A stretch of 64,000 bases of DNA from Fluviicola sp. XM-24bin1 (GCA_003149635.1 QCWI01000001.1:250588-314587), one strand, 5' to 3'; positions 51,942-62,809 are shown, counted from the first letter of the stretch. Made by a program: numbers and translations. The notes: generated by a model from the letters alone, not told the origin.

Positions 51942-54900
51942 ATGTCCTCGCTGTTTCGATGTTTGGGATTAATTCTACTGCTGCTTGTTGGTGAAAACGC
52001 ATTTGCCCAGCAACAGAGCTTCCGTGTGCAAACGATTCCGGTGACCGACACGCTGATGCGCATTGATTCACTTTCAATCGATCCTACTTCTTTTGTAGTA
52101 AAGTGCGGAAACACTGAATTAGACAGATCCGCTTATGTGCTTTATCCAGCCAGCTCTCAGTTTCAATTATTGGAGCCTTGCAGTGATTCGCTCATCGCAG
52201 AGTATCGGGTGTTTCCAATGGATTTATCTCAGCGTTTGCAGATTTACGACTCCACCAACATTTACTATCGAAACAAGGGCGATCGTGAGAAATTCTTGAT
52301 TACCACCAGAGACATCCAAAATGATATTTTCGGAGGATCGTCATTGAATAAATCTGGAAGTATTTCCCGAGGCGTAACGTTCGGAAACAACCAAGATTTG
52401 GGGGTTAATTCCACTTTAAACCTTGAGCTCTCTGGGCAAATTGCACCCAATCTGAAATTATTGGCCTCCGTATCCGATGATAACTTACCCATCCAGCCAG
52501 ATGGAAACACAAACCAATTGCAAGAATTTGACCAGGTGTTTATTCAGGTTTATAACGATCGATTCAAGATGATCGCAGGAGATTTTTGGTTGTATCGACC
52601 GAAGGGATACTTCATGAATTACAAGAAACGGGCGCAGGGTTTAACGATCAATTATCAGTGGACTGAGGATACCGTCGGAGTTTGGACGTCGCAATTCAGC
52701 GGGGCGTTATCAAGAGGGAAGTTCCAACGTCAGATTATCCAGGGAGTGGAGGGAAACCAAGGGCCATATCGATTGGTAGGAGCTGAGAATGAACCCTTCA
52801 TCATTGTTCTAGCAGGTACGGAACGCGTGTACATCGATGGTCGCTTATTGGAGCGTGGTCAGGAATACGATTACGTTGTCGATTACAACACAGCGGAAGT
52901 CGTCTTTACCGCCAGAAATCAAATCACCAAGGATATTCGAATCGTTGTTGAATTCCAGTATTCCGATCAGAATTACGCCCGATCCTTGTTCCAGACTTCA
53001 CAAACCTATCATGGAAAGAAGTTCGATTATTGGTTCAATGCGTACTCGGAACAAGATGCCAAGAATCAATCACTACAACAGACCTTGACTCTCGGTCAGA
53101 AAGAATATTTGGCGGGCATTGGCGATACTTTGGGTGAAGCGCGCATTTCGAGTATTGATTCCATTGGTTATTTCGAGAATCAAAATATGTACAAGCTCAT
53201 CGATTCAGTTTCCAATGGCGTTACGTACGACACGGTTCTGGTCTCGTCCGTTAATCCAGATTCTGCGCTGTATCGCGCCACTTTTGAATTCGTGGGTGCC
53301 AATCAAGGGAATTATATCTTTGAAGGATTCAATGCACTGGGACGCGTCTATCGATGGGTAGCACCAGACATCAACGGCGTTCCGCAGGGAGATCATCAAC
53401 CGTCTCGTTTGATCGTGACTCCAAAGCAGCGGCAGATGGTCAGCACCGGAATGGAATATCGATTCAATAAGAATCTAAAATTGATTTCGGAGGTGTCTTA
53501 TACCAATAACGACGTCAATACTTTCTCAAGACTTGATGCGGATGACAATCAGAGCGTGGGAGGTTTTGTACGTTTGGTGGGCGATGTTCCACTAAGTAAA
53601 GATTCTGTGGTGCGTTGGTTGATGCGAACGAAAGTGGAAGTGGAAGGACGTGAACGCAATTTTGTTCCGATTGAGAATTATCGTGCGGTAGAATTCGACC
53701 GCGACTGGAACACCAGAAACAGAGGATATCAAGGAAATCAATTGGCGTCTTCCATCGGAACGAATTTTATCGGGCCCGGAGGAAATATCAATGTTGAAGG
53801 ACAGCAATTCCTTATTGGAACTGATTATCTCGGACTTCGTGCCGCTACGGATGGGGAATGGAATCAGAATGGTTTACGCGCTACTTGGGATGGAAGTTTT
53901 CTGTCTAGTTCGGCTGAAAATGATAACCGTTTCATACGACATCGGGCTGATGTTTCGAAGGCGTTCAAGTACATTCGATTTGGGTACAAAGACGATCACG
54001 AGCGCAATGAATTCCAAAGCAATTTTTTGGAAACGCAGAGCTATGAATTCTTCGATTATCAGTTCTACATAGGAAATGGCGATTCCATCAAGAACGATTA
54101 CCGCCTGTTCTATCGTGAGCGGATCGATAGAAAATCGGACAGTACGCGATTGACACAAGCGGCGAAGGCACGATCAATTGGAGGGGAAATTCGTTTTACC
54201 GAATGGGAGAATCAGCAATTAAATATCGTTACGAGTTACCGTCAATTGGAGGTACAGGAACCCAGTCTGATCAACGCGACACCTGAGAATACCTTATTGG
54301 GACGAATCGAATACCGCCTGTCAGCTTGGAAGAATGCGGTTAGCTTAAACACGTTTTACGAGTCTGGATCAGGTTTAGAGTTGAAGCGTGAGTTCTTATA
54401 TATTCAGGTGAATGACGGTCAGGGGGTGTACACATGGATTGATTACAACGGCGATGGCGTAAAGGATTTGAACGAGTTCGAAATTGCGCAGTTCGTAGAT
54501 CAAGCCAGTTATATTCGCGTCTTTACTCCGAGCAATGAATACGTGAAGACCTTTTCCAACGAATTCAACCAATCGATTCAATTACGTCCCCAGCGAATTT
54601 GGGCAAAGAAGAAGGGATTTCTGAAATTCCTGACACGTTTCTCAGATCAGGCTCGCTTTCGAATTCAACGCAAAACCAATTATTTTGAAGGGGTGAATGC
54701 TTTCAACCCATTCGTCACAGAAATCAACGATACCAATTTGATTTCGACGAATTCCAACATTCGAAATACCATCTTTTTCAATCGAACGAATAGCATTTTT
54801 GGCGCCGATTATACGTTCCAGGATACCCGTAGTAAAACGCTTCTCGCTAGCGGATTTGATTCCAGAGCGAACACCTTACACGAAATGAAAATTCGATGGA

Positions 54901-55394
54901 ACATTAAGCGCAAGTTCACTTTAGAGGTAGTCTCTGGACGCGGATCACGATCTACGAATGCAGATTATACAGCAGGAAGAAATTACAACATCAATTTTAT
55001 CACATTGGAACCGAAATTGACCTTCCAACCGAATACCATTTTCCGAGTTTCGCTAGAAGCCAGAGGTTCGGAGAAAAGAAATGCTCCAGAGCTGGGTAAT
55101 GAACTTTCAACGGTGATGGAAATTGGAACGACTTTCAAACTGAATCAGCGAGAGAAAGGAAGTTTTCAAGGTAATTTTCGAATGGTGAATATTCGCTACA
55201 ACGGTGAACAAAACTCAGCACTTGGATTCGAAATGTTGGAAGCATTACGTCCAGGAATGAACTTCACCTGGAATTTCGGATACCAACGCTCTATTTCCCG
55301 AAATCTTCAATTATCCATTCAGTATCAAGGACGAAAATCAGAGGACAATCGCACGATTCACTCAGGAGGAATGGAGGTGAGAGCGTTATTTTAA
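51942..55394 (+). CDS. Very large outer-membrane beta-barrel protein with SprA-like motif
   Basis: A 1150-residue protein with signal peptide (MSSLFRCLGLILLLLVGENA, cleaved before QQQ). After a plug-like N-terminal part comes ISRGVTFGNNQDLGVNSTLN and ASVSDDNLPIQPDG, then many amphipathic strands up to the C-terminal aromatic (SGGMEVRALF). The block YIDGRLLERGQEYDYVVDYN and TAEVVFTA resembles the ERGxDYxIDY block of the T9SS translocon protein SprA and related long barrels. It may be a conserved Bacteroidota protein of unknown function; a T9SS or gliding role is suggested by motif only. It converges with the SpoIIE-type gene. Confidence 0.8.
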   Translation: MSSLFRCLGLILLLLVGENAFAQQQSFRVQTIPVTDTLMRIDSLSIDPTSFVVKCGNTELDRSAYVLYPASSQFQLLEPCSDSLIAEYRVFPMDLSQRLQIYDSTNIYYRNKGDREKFLITTRDIQNDIFGGSSLNKSGSISRGVTFGNNQDLGVNSTLNLELSGQIAPNLKLLASVSDDNLPIQPDGNTNQLQEFDQVFIQVYNDRFKMIAGDFWLYRPKGYFMNYKKRAQGLTINYQWTEDTVGVWTSQFSGALSRGKFQRQIIQGVEGNQGPYRLVGAENEPFIIVLAGTERVYIDGRLLERGQEYDYVVDYNTAEVVFTARNQITKDIRIVVEFQYSDQNYARSLFQTSQTYHGKKFDYWFNAYSEQDAKNQSLQQTLTLGQKEYLAGIGDTLGEARISSIDSIGYFENQNMYKLIDSVSNGVTYDTVLVSSVNPDSALYRATFEFVGANQGNYIFEGFNALGRVYRWVAPDINGVPQGDHQPSRLIVTPKQRQMVSTGMEYRFNKNLKLISEVSYTNNDVNTFSRLDADDNQSVGGFVRLVGDVPLSKDSVVRWLMRTKVEVEGRERNFVPIENYRAVEFDRDWNTRNRGYQGNQLASSIGTNFIGPGGNINVEGQQFLIGTDYLGLRAATDGEWNQNGLRATWDGSFLSSSAENDNRFIRHRADVSKAFKYIRFGYKDDHERNEFQSNFLETQSYEFFDYQFYIGNGDSIKNDYRLFYRERIDRKSDSTRLTQAAKARSIGGEIRFTEWENQQLNIVTSYRQLEVQEPSLINATPENTLLGRIEYRLSAWKNAVSLNTFYESGSGLELKREFLYIQVNDGQGVYTWIDYNGDGVKDLNEFEIAQFVDQASYIRVFTPSNEYVKTFSNEFNQSIQLRPQRIWAKKKGFLKFLTRFSDQARFRIQRKTNYFEGVNAFNPFVTEINDTNLISTNSNIRNTIFFNRTNSIFGADYTFQDTRSKTLLASGFDSRANTLHEMKIRWNIKRKFTLEVVSGRGSRSTNADYTAGRNYNINFITLEPKLTFQPNTIFRVSLEARGSEKRNAPELGNELSTVMEIGTTFKLNQREKGSFQGNFRMVNIRYNGEQNSALGFEMLEALRPGMNFTWNFGYQRSISRNLQLSIQYQGRKSEDNRTIHSGGMEVRALF

Positions 55395-55427
55395 AACTCC
55401 CGCAGATCTCATTTAACCACGGGAGTT
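55395..55427. terminator. Bidirectional hairpin between convergent genes
   Basis: Perfect 8-base stem AACTCCCG / CGGGAGTT with an 17-base loop, T-rich on the minus-strand exit. Confidence 0.7.
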
Positions 55428-55434
55428 ATCAAAG

Positions 55435-56283
55435 TTAAATTGTAACACCTAGTACACAAACGTCATCTATCTGTTCTGTTTGCCCTTTCCAATTGGAATA
55501 GGCCAATTTCAGTTCTTTATGTTGTCTTTCCATCGGATAATTCGAAATGGATTGTAACATATTTCGAAATCGTCTTCGATTGAACTTCTTGATATTCTCT
55601 CCACCAAACTGATCGGTGTATCCATCTGAGAATAAGTAGAATTGATCTCCTTTCTGAAGTTCAAATTCCTCGTTGTAGAAGTCTTTATCGTTCTCACCAT
55701 TGTAGCCAATGGAACTGTTTCCTTTTTTGAATTCTATCAACGCTCCGTTTCGAACTAGCAATAAAGGTCTTCCCGCTCCACAGAATTGTCCTTTCCCAGT
55801 AGATAAATTGAATTTACAAAAAGCGATTTCCATGCCGTCTCGTGTGATTCCCGAGGTGAGATGTTCATTGAATAAGTTACTCAGTTCAGAATCCAATTGT
55901 CGTACAATTTGATCAGGAGCTGAGAATCCTTCACGCCTGATGACATTTCTCAAGATTGTATTCCCGGCTATGTTGACCATGGCGCCCGGAACACCGTGTC
56001 CTGTGCAATCACCAACGGCGAAGTAGATGTCATTTCCATGCAAATAGATCCAATAAAAGTCGCCTCCGACTATATCCTTGGGTTGAAAAAAAACAAAGGC
56101 ATCACGGAAAGTATTCATGAAAATGCGGGGATTCGGCAGAATAGATTGTTGAATTAATCCAGCGTAGCGAATGCTTTCATCCATTTCACGACTTTTTCTT
56201 TCCAGAACTTCCACTCGCTGTTGCAAGTCTGCTTCGAATGTGTTTAAGTGCTGCTGCAATTGCACTTGTGCCAATGTTTCCAT
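55435..56283 (-). CDS. SpoIIE/PP2C-type serine phosphatase
   Basis: A 282-residue protein: N-terminal coiled coil (about 1-45) and PP2C-like SpoIIE domain (about 60-280). Metal-binding acids are visible in DIVGGDFYW, GDCTGHGVPGA and LFSDGYTDQFGG. These phosphatases act on anti-sigma or signalling proteins, usually under a sensor; here no separate sensor domain is present, so the coiled coil probably recruits a partner. No anti-sigma gene is adjacent. Confidence 0.88.
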   Translation of the reverse strand: METLAQVQLQQHLNTFEADLQQRVEVLERKSREMDESIRYAGLIQQSILPNPRIFMNTFRDAFVFFQPKDIVGGDFYWIYLHGNDIYFAVGDCTGHGVPGAMVNIAGNTILRNVIRREGFSAPDQIVRQLDSELSNLFNEHLTSGITRDGMEIAFCKFNLSTGKGQFCGAGRPLLLVRNGALIEFKKGNSSIGYNGENDKDFYNEEFELQKGDQFYLFSDGYTDQFGGENIKKFNRRRFRNMLQSISNYPMERQHKELKLAYSNWKGQTEQIDDVCVLGVTI

Positions 56284-56662
56284 TACACGAAATAATTAAA
56301 TAAAAAATTGAGGAAAAATGAAGATTTTATTCGATGAGATCAACAACTCATATTAGGTCTTTATTAGCAATAAAAGCTGGTAAAGACCATAATAATGGCG
56401 GTCATAGGAATGACCAGCCGATTACGCAAATTGATATGTGTCAATAGGTTTGACATAGATAGAATCAAAGGTAGCGTTTCCGCAAATACTGGCAAGAATG
56501 GAATAAAAAAAATAAGATATGAAATGTTACTTTTTACGGAAGAAGGTTTTGATGCCCAAGAAAGTCGATGGTTTGATATTGAACTAGCGCACCGCAGATC
56601 ATTTTGATTGGTGCGATGCGCCTGATTTCCTGAACATGCTATACAAATGTCGCAAAGTATAG
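56284..56662. other. Gene-free stretch, possibly with decayed membrane-protein sequence
   Basis: No gene is supported. A minus frame ending at 56364 contains two hydrophobic runs (ISYLIFFIPFLPVFAE and LVIPMTAIIMVFTSFYC), but its only ATG far upstream lies inside the next gene, and the plus frame at 56395 is no better. It may be degraded coding sequence. Confidence 0.4.
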
Positions 56663-57220
56663 TTAGAAGGTATATCGTATTCCAAGAGCCCCGTCGTATC
56701 CAAGTCCGCCATAGTATGTGCTGAATAGCCCCCACATCGGACGTGCGTCAAGACTCAACTGCAATGGAATACCATGTTCATTGAAATCGTATTCAATTCC
56801 TATTTGACCGCCAACATTCAGTATGACACCATTTTCTCTAAAATCTTCATCGTCGTGATCATGGCCATGACCGACACCATTACCGTGATTGTGATTGTCT
56901 CTGTGACTGTAGAATCCCAGTTGACTGTAGAATCCAAGTTGTCCACCAGGGCCAAGGAACCAGTACAATCCACCGTCGATGTTCCAGCGCCAATGGTAAA
57001 TTACTGATATACCAACCACGTTGTAATGGTTGTTTGCTCTCAATCCTAAATCCAGTTCTACACGGTTTTTGTCAGAGATTCCGTGTTGGTATGAAATCTC
57101 AGCTCCGTTGCCAAAATTGGAAGCTCCTAAACGCAATCCGATGGCCCGATCTTGCCCGAAAGAAAACGATCCGAGCAGCAAAAAAACAATGAGTATGGCA
57201 AAAATTAATCCTTTCATCAT
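56663..57220 (-). CDS. Outer-membrane beta-barrel protein with histidine-rich loop
   Basis: A 185-residue protein with signal peptide (MKGLIFAILIVFLLLGSFSF, cleaved before Q) and a repeating aromatic/hydrophobic strand pattern ending YDGALGIRYTF, typical of eight-stranded barrels. The segment FYSHRDNHNHGNGVGHGHDH then DDED lies between strands and would face outside or the periplasm; such clusters often bind zinc, nickel or copper. Starts at 57217 and 57256 are also possible; 57220 gives the signal peptide. Confidence 0.82.
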   Translation of the reverse strand: MMKGLIFAILIVFLLLGSFSFGQDRAIGLRLGASNFGNGAEISYQHGISDKNRVELDLGLRANNHYNVVGISVIYHWRWNIDGGLYWFLGPGGQLGFYSQLGFYSHRDNHNHGNGVGHGHDHDDEDFRENGVILNVGGQIGIEYDFNEHGIPLQLSLDARPMWGLFSTYYGGLGYDGALGIRYTF

Positions 57221-57414
57221 GACAATTTCGCTCTGATGAAGCAATAAGAATACCAAGGTTGAAAGAAAGTGAAGTTTCGAATCTTACTGTAGAGTGAGAC
57301 CTTTTAAAAGCCTGATTTATAAGATTTCTGGTCGGTCTTGATAGTAATTCAAAAAATCTGAAATGATTGGAATCCTTCCCAAAACCGATCAAAGTATTTT
57401 CAAAATGAAAAAAC

Positions 57415-58722
57415 CTATTTCTTTCTGAAGAAGATTTTGATGGGAACTCCTTCGAAATCGAAGTTCTCGCGCAAGCGGTTTTCGATGAAACGTCGGTAGC
57501 TTTCTGGAATATATTGTGGCAAATTACAGAAGAAGGCAAAAGACGGTGCATGCGTAGGCAACTGCTGTGCGTATTTGATCTTGATGTATTTCCCTTTTAC
57601 CGATGGAGGAGGAGTAGCCTGAATGATTTCTTGCATCACCTCGTTCAATTCAGATGTAGGAATCTTCTTAATACGGTTGTGATATACTTCCGTAGCCGTC
57701 TCTAATGCTTTGTGAATTCGCTGCTTTGTAATGGTTGAGGTAAAAATGATCGGAACATCGTTGAACGGTGCCAATTGCTCACGAACCTTATCCTCAAACG
57801 CTTTCATCGTGGTGTGATCCTTTTCGACCAAATCCCATTTGTTGACCAAAACGACAACCCCTTTGGAGTTCTTTTCAATGATATAGAAGATGTTCAAATC
57901 TTGCTTTTGTAGTCCTTCTTCCGCGTCGATCATGAAAATACAGACATCCGAATTTTCAATGGAGCGCACTGATCGCAATACCGAATAGTATTCAATATCT
58001 TCCGTGACTTTCGCTTTCTTTCGAATTCCTGCGGTATCGATCAACATGAAATCGAATCCGTAAGCATTGTATCGCGTATTGATTGAATCTCGCGTGGTTC
58101 CTGAGATATCAGTCACGATGTTGCGTTCTTCACCTGTAAGCGCGTTTACCAAGGAGGATTTTCCAACATTCGGTTTTCCAACGATCGCAAAATGAGGCAA
58201 TTCACGTTCTTTATTTTCCTCGGGTTCTGATGTGAATTCTTCGCAGATAGCATCCAGCAAATCACCCGTTCCAGATCCGTTAGTGGCAGATAAATCGAAT
58301 ACCTCTCCAAGGCCTAGAGACCAAAATTCCGAAGACAGTCCAACGCGTTCCGTGTTATCCACTTTGTTGGCTCCGATAAATACTTTCTTTCCAGATTTGC
58401 GCAATAATTCGGCAACTGTAAGATCCAAATCCACGATTCCCGTCATCACGTCCAACATGAAAATGATCACGTTCGCTTCTTCGATGGCAATTTCTACTTG
58501 TTTCCGAATTTCACCTTCGAAAATATCTTCTGTACCTCTAGCGTATCCACCGGTATCGATTACAGAAAACGGAATACCGTTCCATTCACCACGACCGTAA
58601 ATACGATCGCGTGTCACCCCGCTCACCTCCTTAACAATGGCTTGTTTGGATTCTGTTAAGCGGTTGAATAAGGTGGATTTTCCGACGTTCGGACGTCCTA
58701 CTATGGCAATGATATTCCCCAT
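57415..58722 (-). CDS. der: Ribosome biogenesis GTPase Der (EngA)
   Basis: A 435-residue double GTPase required for 50S assembly. G domain 1: [20 protein letters not shown] domain 2: [22 protein letters not shown]-terminal KH-like domain (about 355-435) ends FRKK. Length is normal. The ATG 58722 gives [14 protein letters not shown]. It is followed by the hairpin gap that separates it from the S8 peptidase. Confidence 0.97.
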   Translation of the reverse strand: MGNIIAIVGRPNVGKSTLFNRLTESKQAIVKEVSGVTRDRIYGRGEWNGIPFSVIDTGGYARGTEDIFEGEIRKQVEIAIEEANVIIFMLDVMTGIVDLDLTVAELLRKSGKKVFIGANKVDNTERVGLSSEFWSLGLGEVFDLSATNGSGTGDLLDAICEEFTSEPEENKERELPHFAIVGKPNVGKSSLVNALTGEERNIVTDISGTTRDSINTRYNAYGFDFMLIDTAGIRKKAKVTEDIEYYSVLRSVRSIENSDVCIFMIDAEEGLQKQDLNIFYIIEKNSKGVVVLVNKWDLVEKDHTTMKAFEDKVREQLAPFNDVPIIFTSTITKQRIHKALETATEVYHNRIKKIPTSELNEVMQEIIQATPPPSVKGKYIKIKYAQQLPTHAPSFAFFCNLPQYIPESYRRFIENRLRENFDFEGVPIKIFFRKK

Positions 58723-58801
58723 GTGCGCGAATTAGGATGCAAAGAAACGAATAATTTGAGAATCAAATCATAATCAATCCATCTTGGTTGGAGAAATTCC
58801 T

Positions 58802-58879
58802 CCTCCCTTGAGGGAGGTCTTGGGAGGGTGATTTCTATTATGTTTTGTACTGTCTCCCCTATGATCCCCTCAAGGGGAT
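58802..58879. repeat. Two CCCT/AGGG hairpins
   Basis: CCTCCCT-tg-AGGGAGG (58802-58817) and ATCCCCT-ca-AGGGGAT (58864-58879), the second followed by GGGGAGGATAACAACG, which resembles the tail after 51854. Confidence 0.8.
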
Positions 58880-58901
58880 AGGGGAGGATAACAACGTTCA
58901 C

Positions 58902-58934
58902 AAAAAAAAGCGCTGATCTTCCAACCAGCGCTTT
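58902..58934 (-). terminator. Terminator of the S8 peptidase gene
   Basis: Perfect 9-base stem AAAGCGCTG / CAGCGCTTT; read on the minus strand it is followed by eight T. Confidence 0.9.
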
Positions 58935-58953
58935 CCTTTACGAATTATGGTAA

Positions 58954-61900
58954 TTAATCCTGGATCACAATTTTGCGGATGGCGCGTTGTCCTTCCGATG
59001 CGAAACGAACCGTGTAGACAGCAGCTTGCCACTGACTAACATTGATCGTTGTGGTTTGTGTTCCTTTGGATATCGTTTGTTCCCAGACCACTTTTCCATC
59101 CATGCTTACCACGCTCACTTTCGTATCCTCAGCGAGTGGTTGCGCGAATTGAATCGTCGTTTCTTCATTCGCCGGGTTCGGCATAAAGGTCAAATTCAAG
59201 TTGTTCAATTCATTCAAAGATGCCGATGACTGTACCTCCAAGTTGATGTTGTCCAAGTAGAGGTTATTTCCATATCCACAGATATTTACAAATCGAACGA
59301 TGGCATTGCCTCCAATGTACGAGCTCAAATCGATGGTGTCATTTCTCCAATCTCCGGCACTCGTTGGTTCCCAGTTAGAGGTAGTGGTTGGCCCTGTTGC
59401 AAGGGTTGGCCCATCTTTTAAATACACCTGAGTGAACGATTGCCCGCAGTCTCCTGAAACATCGATACGCATATCATCGCTAAAGTTTGAACTGTATTCG
59501 CGATAAGCCACGTCAAAAGTAAGAATGGCCGTTGCAGGGTTTAAAACGTTGCTCAAGTCGAAGTTCACGAAACGAAGTTCATCTTCTTGCCCTGCGGCAT
59601 TGTAGGAGAAGTTGTTGATGAAAGTTGCGGTCGTTGCATTTCCATCGGCTCCGGTAGTGTTTGCATCTGTCCATGTTAAATCTCCGTCTGGGTTGATCAC
59701 TTCAGCAGTTGCTGGCGGGAATCCAGATTCGAAATCTTCTGATAAAGGGAAGGTAGAAACCGATGCAGATACCGTAATGATTTGCGTGATTGTATCATTA
59801 CAAGTCGTGCTATCGCCGTTCAGACCCGTCCATGTTTTCAATTCATAGGTTCCTGCACTTGGGAAAGTAAATGGAGTTGCAAAGGTATGCGTGGCACTTC
59901 CTCCCGGCGCGAGACTTCCCGCATACGTTTCAGTAACGATGCTTCCATTATCGACTTGATAATTTACTGGGAAATTCGATTCTGTAAAGAGTCCGATGTT
60001 TTCCAAATCGATAACTACATCTGTTGTTGTATTTCCTGAACACGTCTGAAAGCTAGCCGCTGGTTCTGATAATGCCGCAATTCCCACATCGGAATCAGAG
60101 AAGCACGAAAGGACACAGTTTCCGTTTCCTGCCGCTCCAGGGAAGTAAATAGCAATTTGACGGTTACTTCTCAATCCGTTAGCCCCTTTCGCACGAACGG
60201 TAAACCACTGCGGATCGGCCACATCAGTCACGATTGCATCAAACTCTTCAATCGTAGATGATCCGATAGAATCCATGAACTGTGATCCGAGCATAAATAC
60301 GTCGTATCCCGTTGCTCCCACTACTGGATCCCAACGAAGTACTACTGTGTTCGTGCTCTCACAAACTCTGTACACTTCAATGTTCTCAGGGCGATCCATA
60401 ATGCTGAAGTTTGCAGCACTTTCGCCTTGTGATCCTCCGCGAGAAACACGCACGCGCACTTCCCCAGAAAGAATGTTTGGAACGTTCCACTCGTAAATAC
60501 GATCTGCACCGCTTACGTTATTTGCGATTGTATTCCATGATCCTCCATTGTCATCGGTGTACTCCAATGTGAAATCACCAGAAGTTCCGTTCGCATCCCA
60601 GTGAATGCGATCGTTAGATCCAGGAATCAATCCTTCTCCACCAAATGGGTATGTTACCGTAATATCATCTGTGATGAATTCCCAAACTACCCAGTACTCT
60701 TGTGGGCCAAATGGCACCGTGGTACCTGTGATATCCAAAGTGTAGGTTCCAGCCATTGGGTTATCAATCGCGATTTGCTCTACGTTGTTTAAGTGATCGG
60801 CTCCTGTTGTAGCTGGCAATGCCAATGTTGTAGCGTTTGGCGTGTGATCCAACAACCAAGGTTGATACGAAGCAAGGTTTGGATCTGTCAAAAGTGCATC
60901 CAAATCATTTACCAATGCAGTCGAAGCGGAAGTCGAAGCTTCTTTGTCCGCCCAATAGACCATTACTTTTACTTGTTCAACGCCTGCTGGAACCGTAATA
61001 GAAACTTGATCGTTTCCACCTTGAGAAATGCTTCCGCTTGTGTAGCGTCCATCTTCCAACAGTTGAATAGATTTCAATCCGTTGATTTTTCCCCATCCGT
61101 AGATGAAGTCCGGCCCTTCATTTCCAAGATCATTTGCCGTATTCATGACTGTCGCCTTCAGCAAAGCTGAGTTTGCCGTAGTTCCATTCATGTCTTCGTA
61201 AGCATGGTGCAGCTGTGTCAAAACACCCGTAATTCCCGGTGCTGCTGCTGAGGTTCCTCCCCCTGCCGCATACGTATTATTCGGATCGGTGGACATTTGT
61301 CCGGCTCCGTGTGCCGCAATATCCGGTTTGATACGTCCATCATTTGCAGGCCCACGACTTGATGAGTTAACAATTCCATCGTCGTTATCTAGGTTAGCCG
61401 TTGCGATAACGTTTTTACCCATTTTGTGCCCTCCGGTAATATTTCCCCATTGGTTACCTGCTCCATATCCACAGTTTTGATTGTTCGAATTTCCAGCAGA
61501 GAATACTTGGATTAAGGTTGGATTGTTGTAGATTTCTTCGTCTACAAGAACCGTTGTATTGGTATATCCCGCATTACATCCGTTACTGTATGAAGATTGG
61601 AAGATCAACACGTTACTGTCAAGGTGCAAAGGCATTGTTCCAGCCATCGACGAAACGTACTGTCGAATGTGCATGTAACAAGCTGGTGCCATTCCGCGCA
61701 TTGTTGGATCCAAGTTTCCGGCTGCACCAACGATTCCAGCTACCATATCTCCATGGTCTCCTGTAAAATCTCCAGCGACATCGTCTTGGTTCACACGTCC
61801 TGTGTAGTCGATATGTGGCCCAACAGCACCGTCGTCATTCACCGCTACTGCGATTCCAGTTCCATCGTATTGGCGTGATCCGAAGTAATCACCGTCAATC

Positions 61901-62559
61901 GCATTTGCTCGGTGCAAGTTACGCCCGTCATCTGATTCCGGTGTTCCTGGATGTGGAACGATATCGATGTATTTCACATACGGCTTGTTCATTAAGGATT
62001 GAATAGCGCTTGGCAATACTTCGATGAATGCCATGTTTGCATGGCTTAACAAAACATTGGTGTTTACTCCTTCATTTTCCAATTCTGAGATCGCTACTTC
62101 GAATTCAACATCATCGAACAAAGCAATGCTCAAGAGTACCGTTCCAAATTTGGTCACAGCCCACTCTGGATATTCTTCATCCTGAACGCGCTGACCGATT
62201 TTATAGATATCATCGATTTTCTGAATGCTACGAATGTTCAATTGTGTCAATTCTGCACCGGTAATGTTGGATGGAACAGAAGCGATATACGTGAAATTCG
62301 GGATGTATTCTAGCAATTCTATTCCTGCAGTTTCGATGGCTAATTTTTCTTCATCGGTTGGAATTGCATTGAATTGAATAAATCGATAGACCTTGTTTTG
62401 CCAGATTTCTTGACTTGAAATCGAACTGGCATCGAAGGTTTTTGCGTTGGCTTCAAACGTCCGTGCTCCTTTGTAGAAGTTCACGGTGTAATCTTGCGCC
62501 AGGCTGGTTGTTCCGAAGGCAAATAGGGCCAGGAACAGGAAGGAGTAACACAGTTTCAT
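58954..62559 (-). CDS. Secreted S8 (subtilisin-type) serine peptidase with T9SS sorting domain
   Basis: A 1201-residue protein: signal peptide (MKLCYSFLFLALFAFGTTSL), a propeptide-like region (about 22-205), a subtilisin domain with Asp242/243 (AVNDDGA), His269 (GDHGDMVAG), oxyanion Asn (FSAGNSNNQNC) and Ser437 (GGGTSAAAPG), a P-domain-like beta-sandwich (about 505-640), fibronectin-type and adhesion-like domains, and a T9SS sorting domain (FMPNPANEETTIQF...AAVYTVRFASEGQR). The complete triad indicates an active exported protease, with likely nutrient or surface-remodelling roles. Substrate preference is unknown. Confidence 0.92.
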   Translation of the reverse strand: MKLCYSFLFLALFAFGTTSLAQDYTVNFYKGARTFEANAKTFDASSISSQEIWQNKVYRFIQFNAIPTDEEKLAIETAGIELLEYIPNFTYIASVPSNITGAELTQLNIRSIQKIDDIYKIGQRVQDEEYPEWAVTKFGTVLLSIALFDDVEFEVAISELENEGVNTNVLLSHANMAFIEVLPSAIQSLMNKPYVKYIDIVPHPGTPESDDGRNLHRANAIDGDYFGSRQYDGTGIAVAVNDDGAVGPHIDYTGRVNQDDVAGDFTGDHGDMVAGIVGAAGNLDPTMRGMAPACYMHIRQYVSSMAGTMPLHLDSNVLIFQSSYSNGCNAGYTNTTVLVDEEIYNNPTLIQVFSAGNSNNQNCGYGAGNQWGNITGGHKMGKNVIATANLDNDDGIVNSSSRGPANDGRIKPDIAAHGAGQMSTDPNNTYAAGGGTSAAAPGITGVLTQLHHAYEDMNGTTANSALLKATVMNTANDLGNEGPDFIYGWGKINGLKSIQLLEDGRYTSGSISQGGNDQVSITVPAGVEQVKVMVYWADKEASTSASTALVNDLDALLTDPNLASYQPWLLDHTPNATTLALPATTGADHLNNVEQIAIDNPMAGTYTLDITGTTVPFGPQEYWVVWEFITDDITVTYPFGGEGLIPGSNDRIHWDANGTSGDFTLEYTDDNGGSWNTIANNVSGADRIYEWNVPNILSGEVRVRVSRGGSQGESAANFSIMDRPENIEVYRVCESTNTVVLRWDPVVGATGYDVFMLGSQFMDSIGSSTIEEFDAIVTDVADPQWFTVRAKGANGLRSNRQIAIYFPGAAGNGNCVLSCFSDSDVGIAALSEPAASFQTCSGNTTTDVVIDLENIGLFTESNFPVNYQVDNGSIVTETYAGSLAPGGSATHTFATPFTFPSAGTYELKTWTGLNGDSTTCNDTITQIITVSASVSTFPLSEDFESGFPPATAEVINPDGDLTWTDANTTGADGNATTATFINNFSYNAAGQEDELRFVNFDLSNVLNPATAILTFDVAYREYSSNFSDDMRIDVSGDCGQSFTQVYLKDGPTLATGPTTTSNWEPTSAGDWRNDTIDLSSYIGGNAIVRFVNICGYGNNLYLDNINLEVQSSASLNELNNLNLTFMPNPANEETTIQFAQPLAEDTKVSVVSMDGKVVWEQTISKGTQTTTINVSQWQAAVYTVRFASEGQRAIRKIVIQD

Positions 62560-62809
62560 AAGTATTTTCTTAACAGTTAATAGTAAATTCTCACAAAGGA
62601 AAATTTAATCGCACAAAAAGATACAAAATAATCGATAGGTGAACTAGGCTAATGCGTTTGAGGTTGTTAAGAAATGGTTTGAATGTTGGAATTCTGAAAT
62701 GGGACGTCTGAACTTCAAGCTTCGAGAACCTCAGCCCTCGATTTCGCTATAAAGAACTGTTGTAGCCCAGAATGGACTAACTGCACTCACTCTTCCAACT
62801 CCCTACTGT

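Noticed and set aside
56364-56735. 123-codon minus frame with hydrophobic segments
   Set aside because: Its ATG lies within the barrel gene and no internal start gives a sensible protein; it may be decayed sequence but cannot be claimed as a gene.
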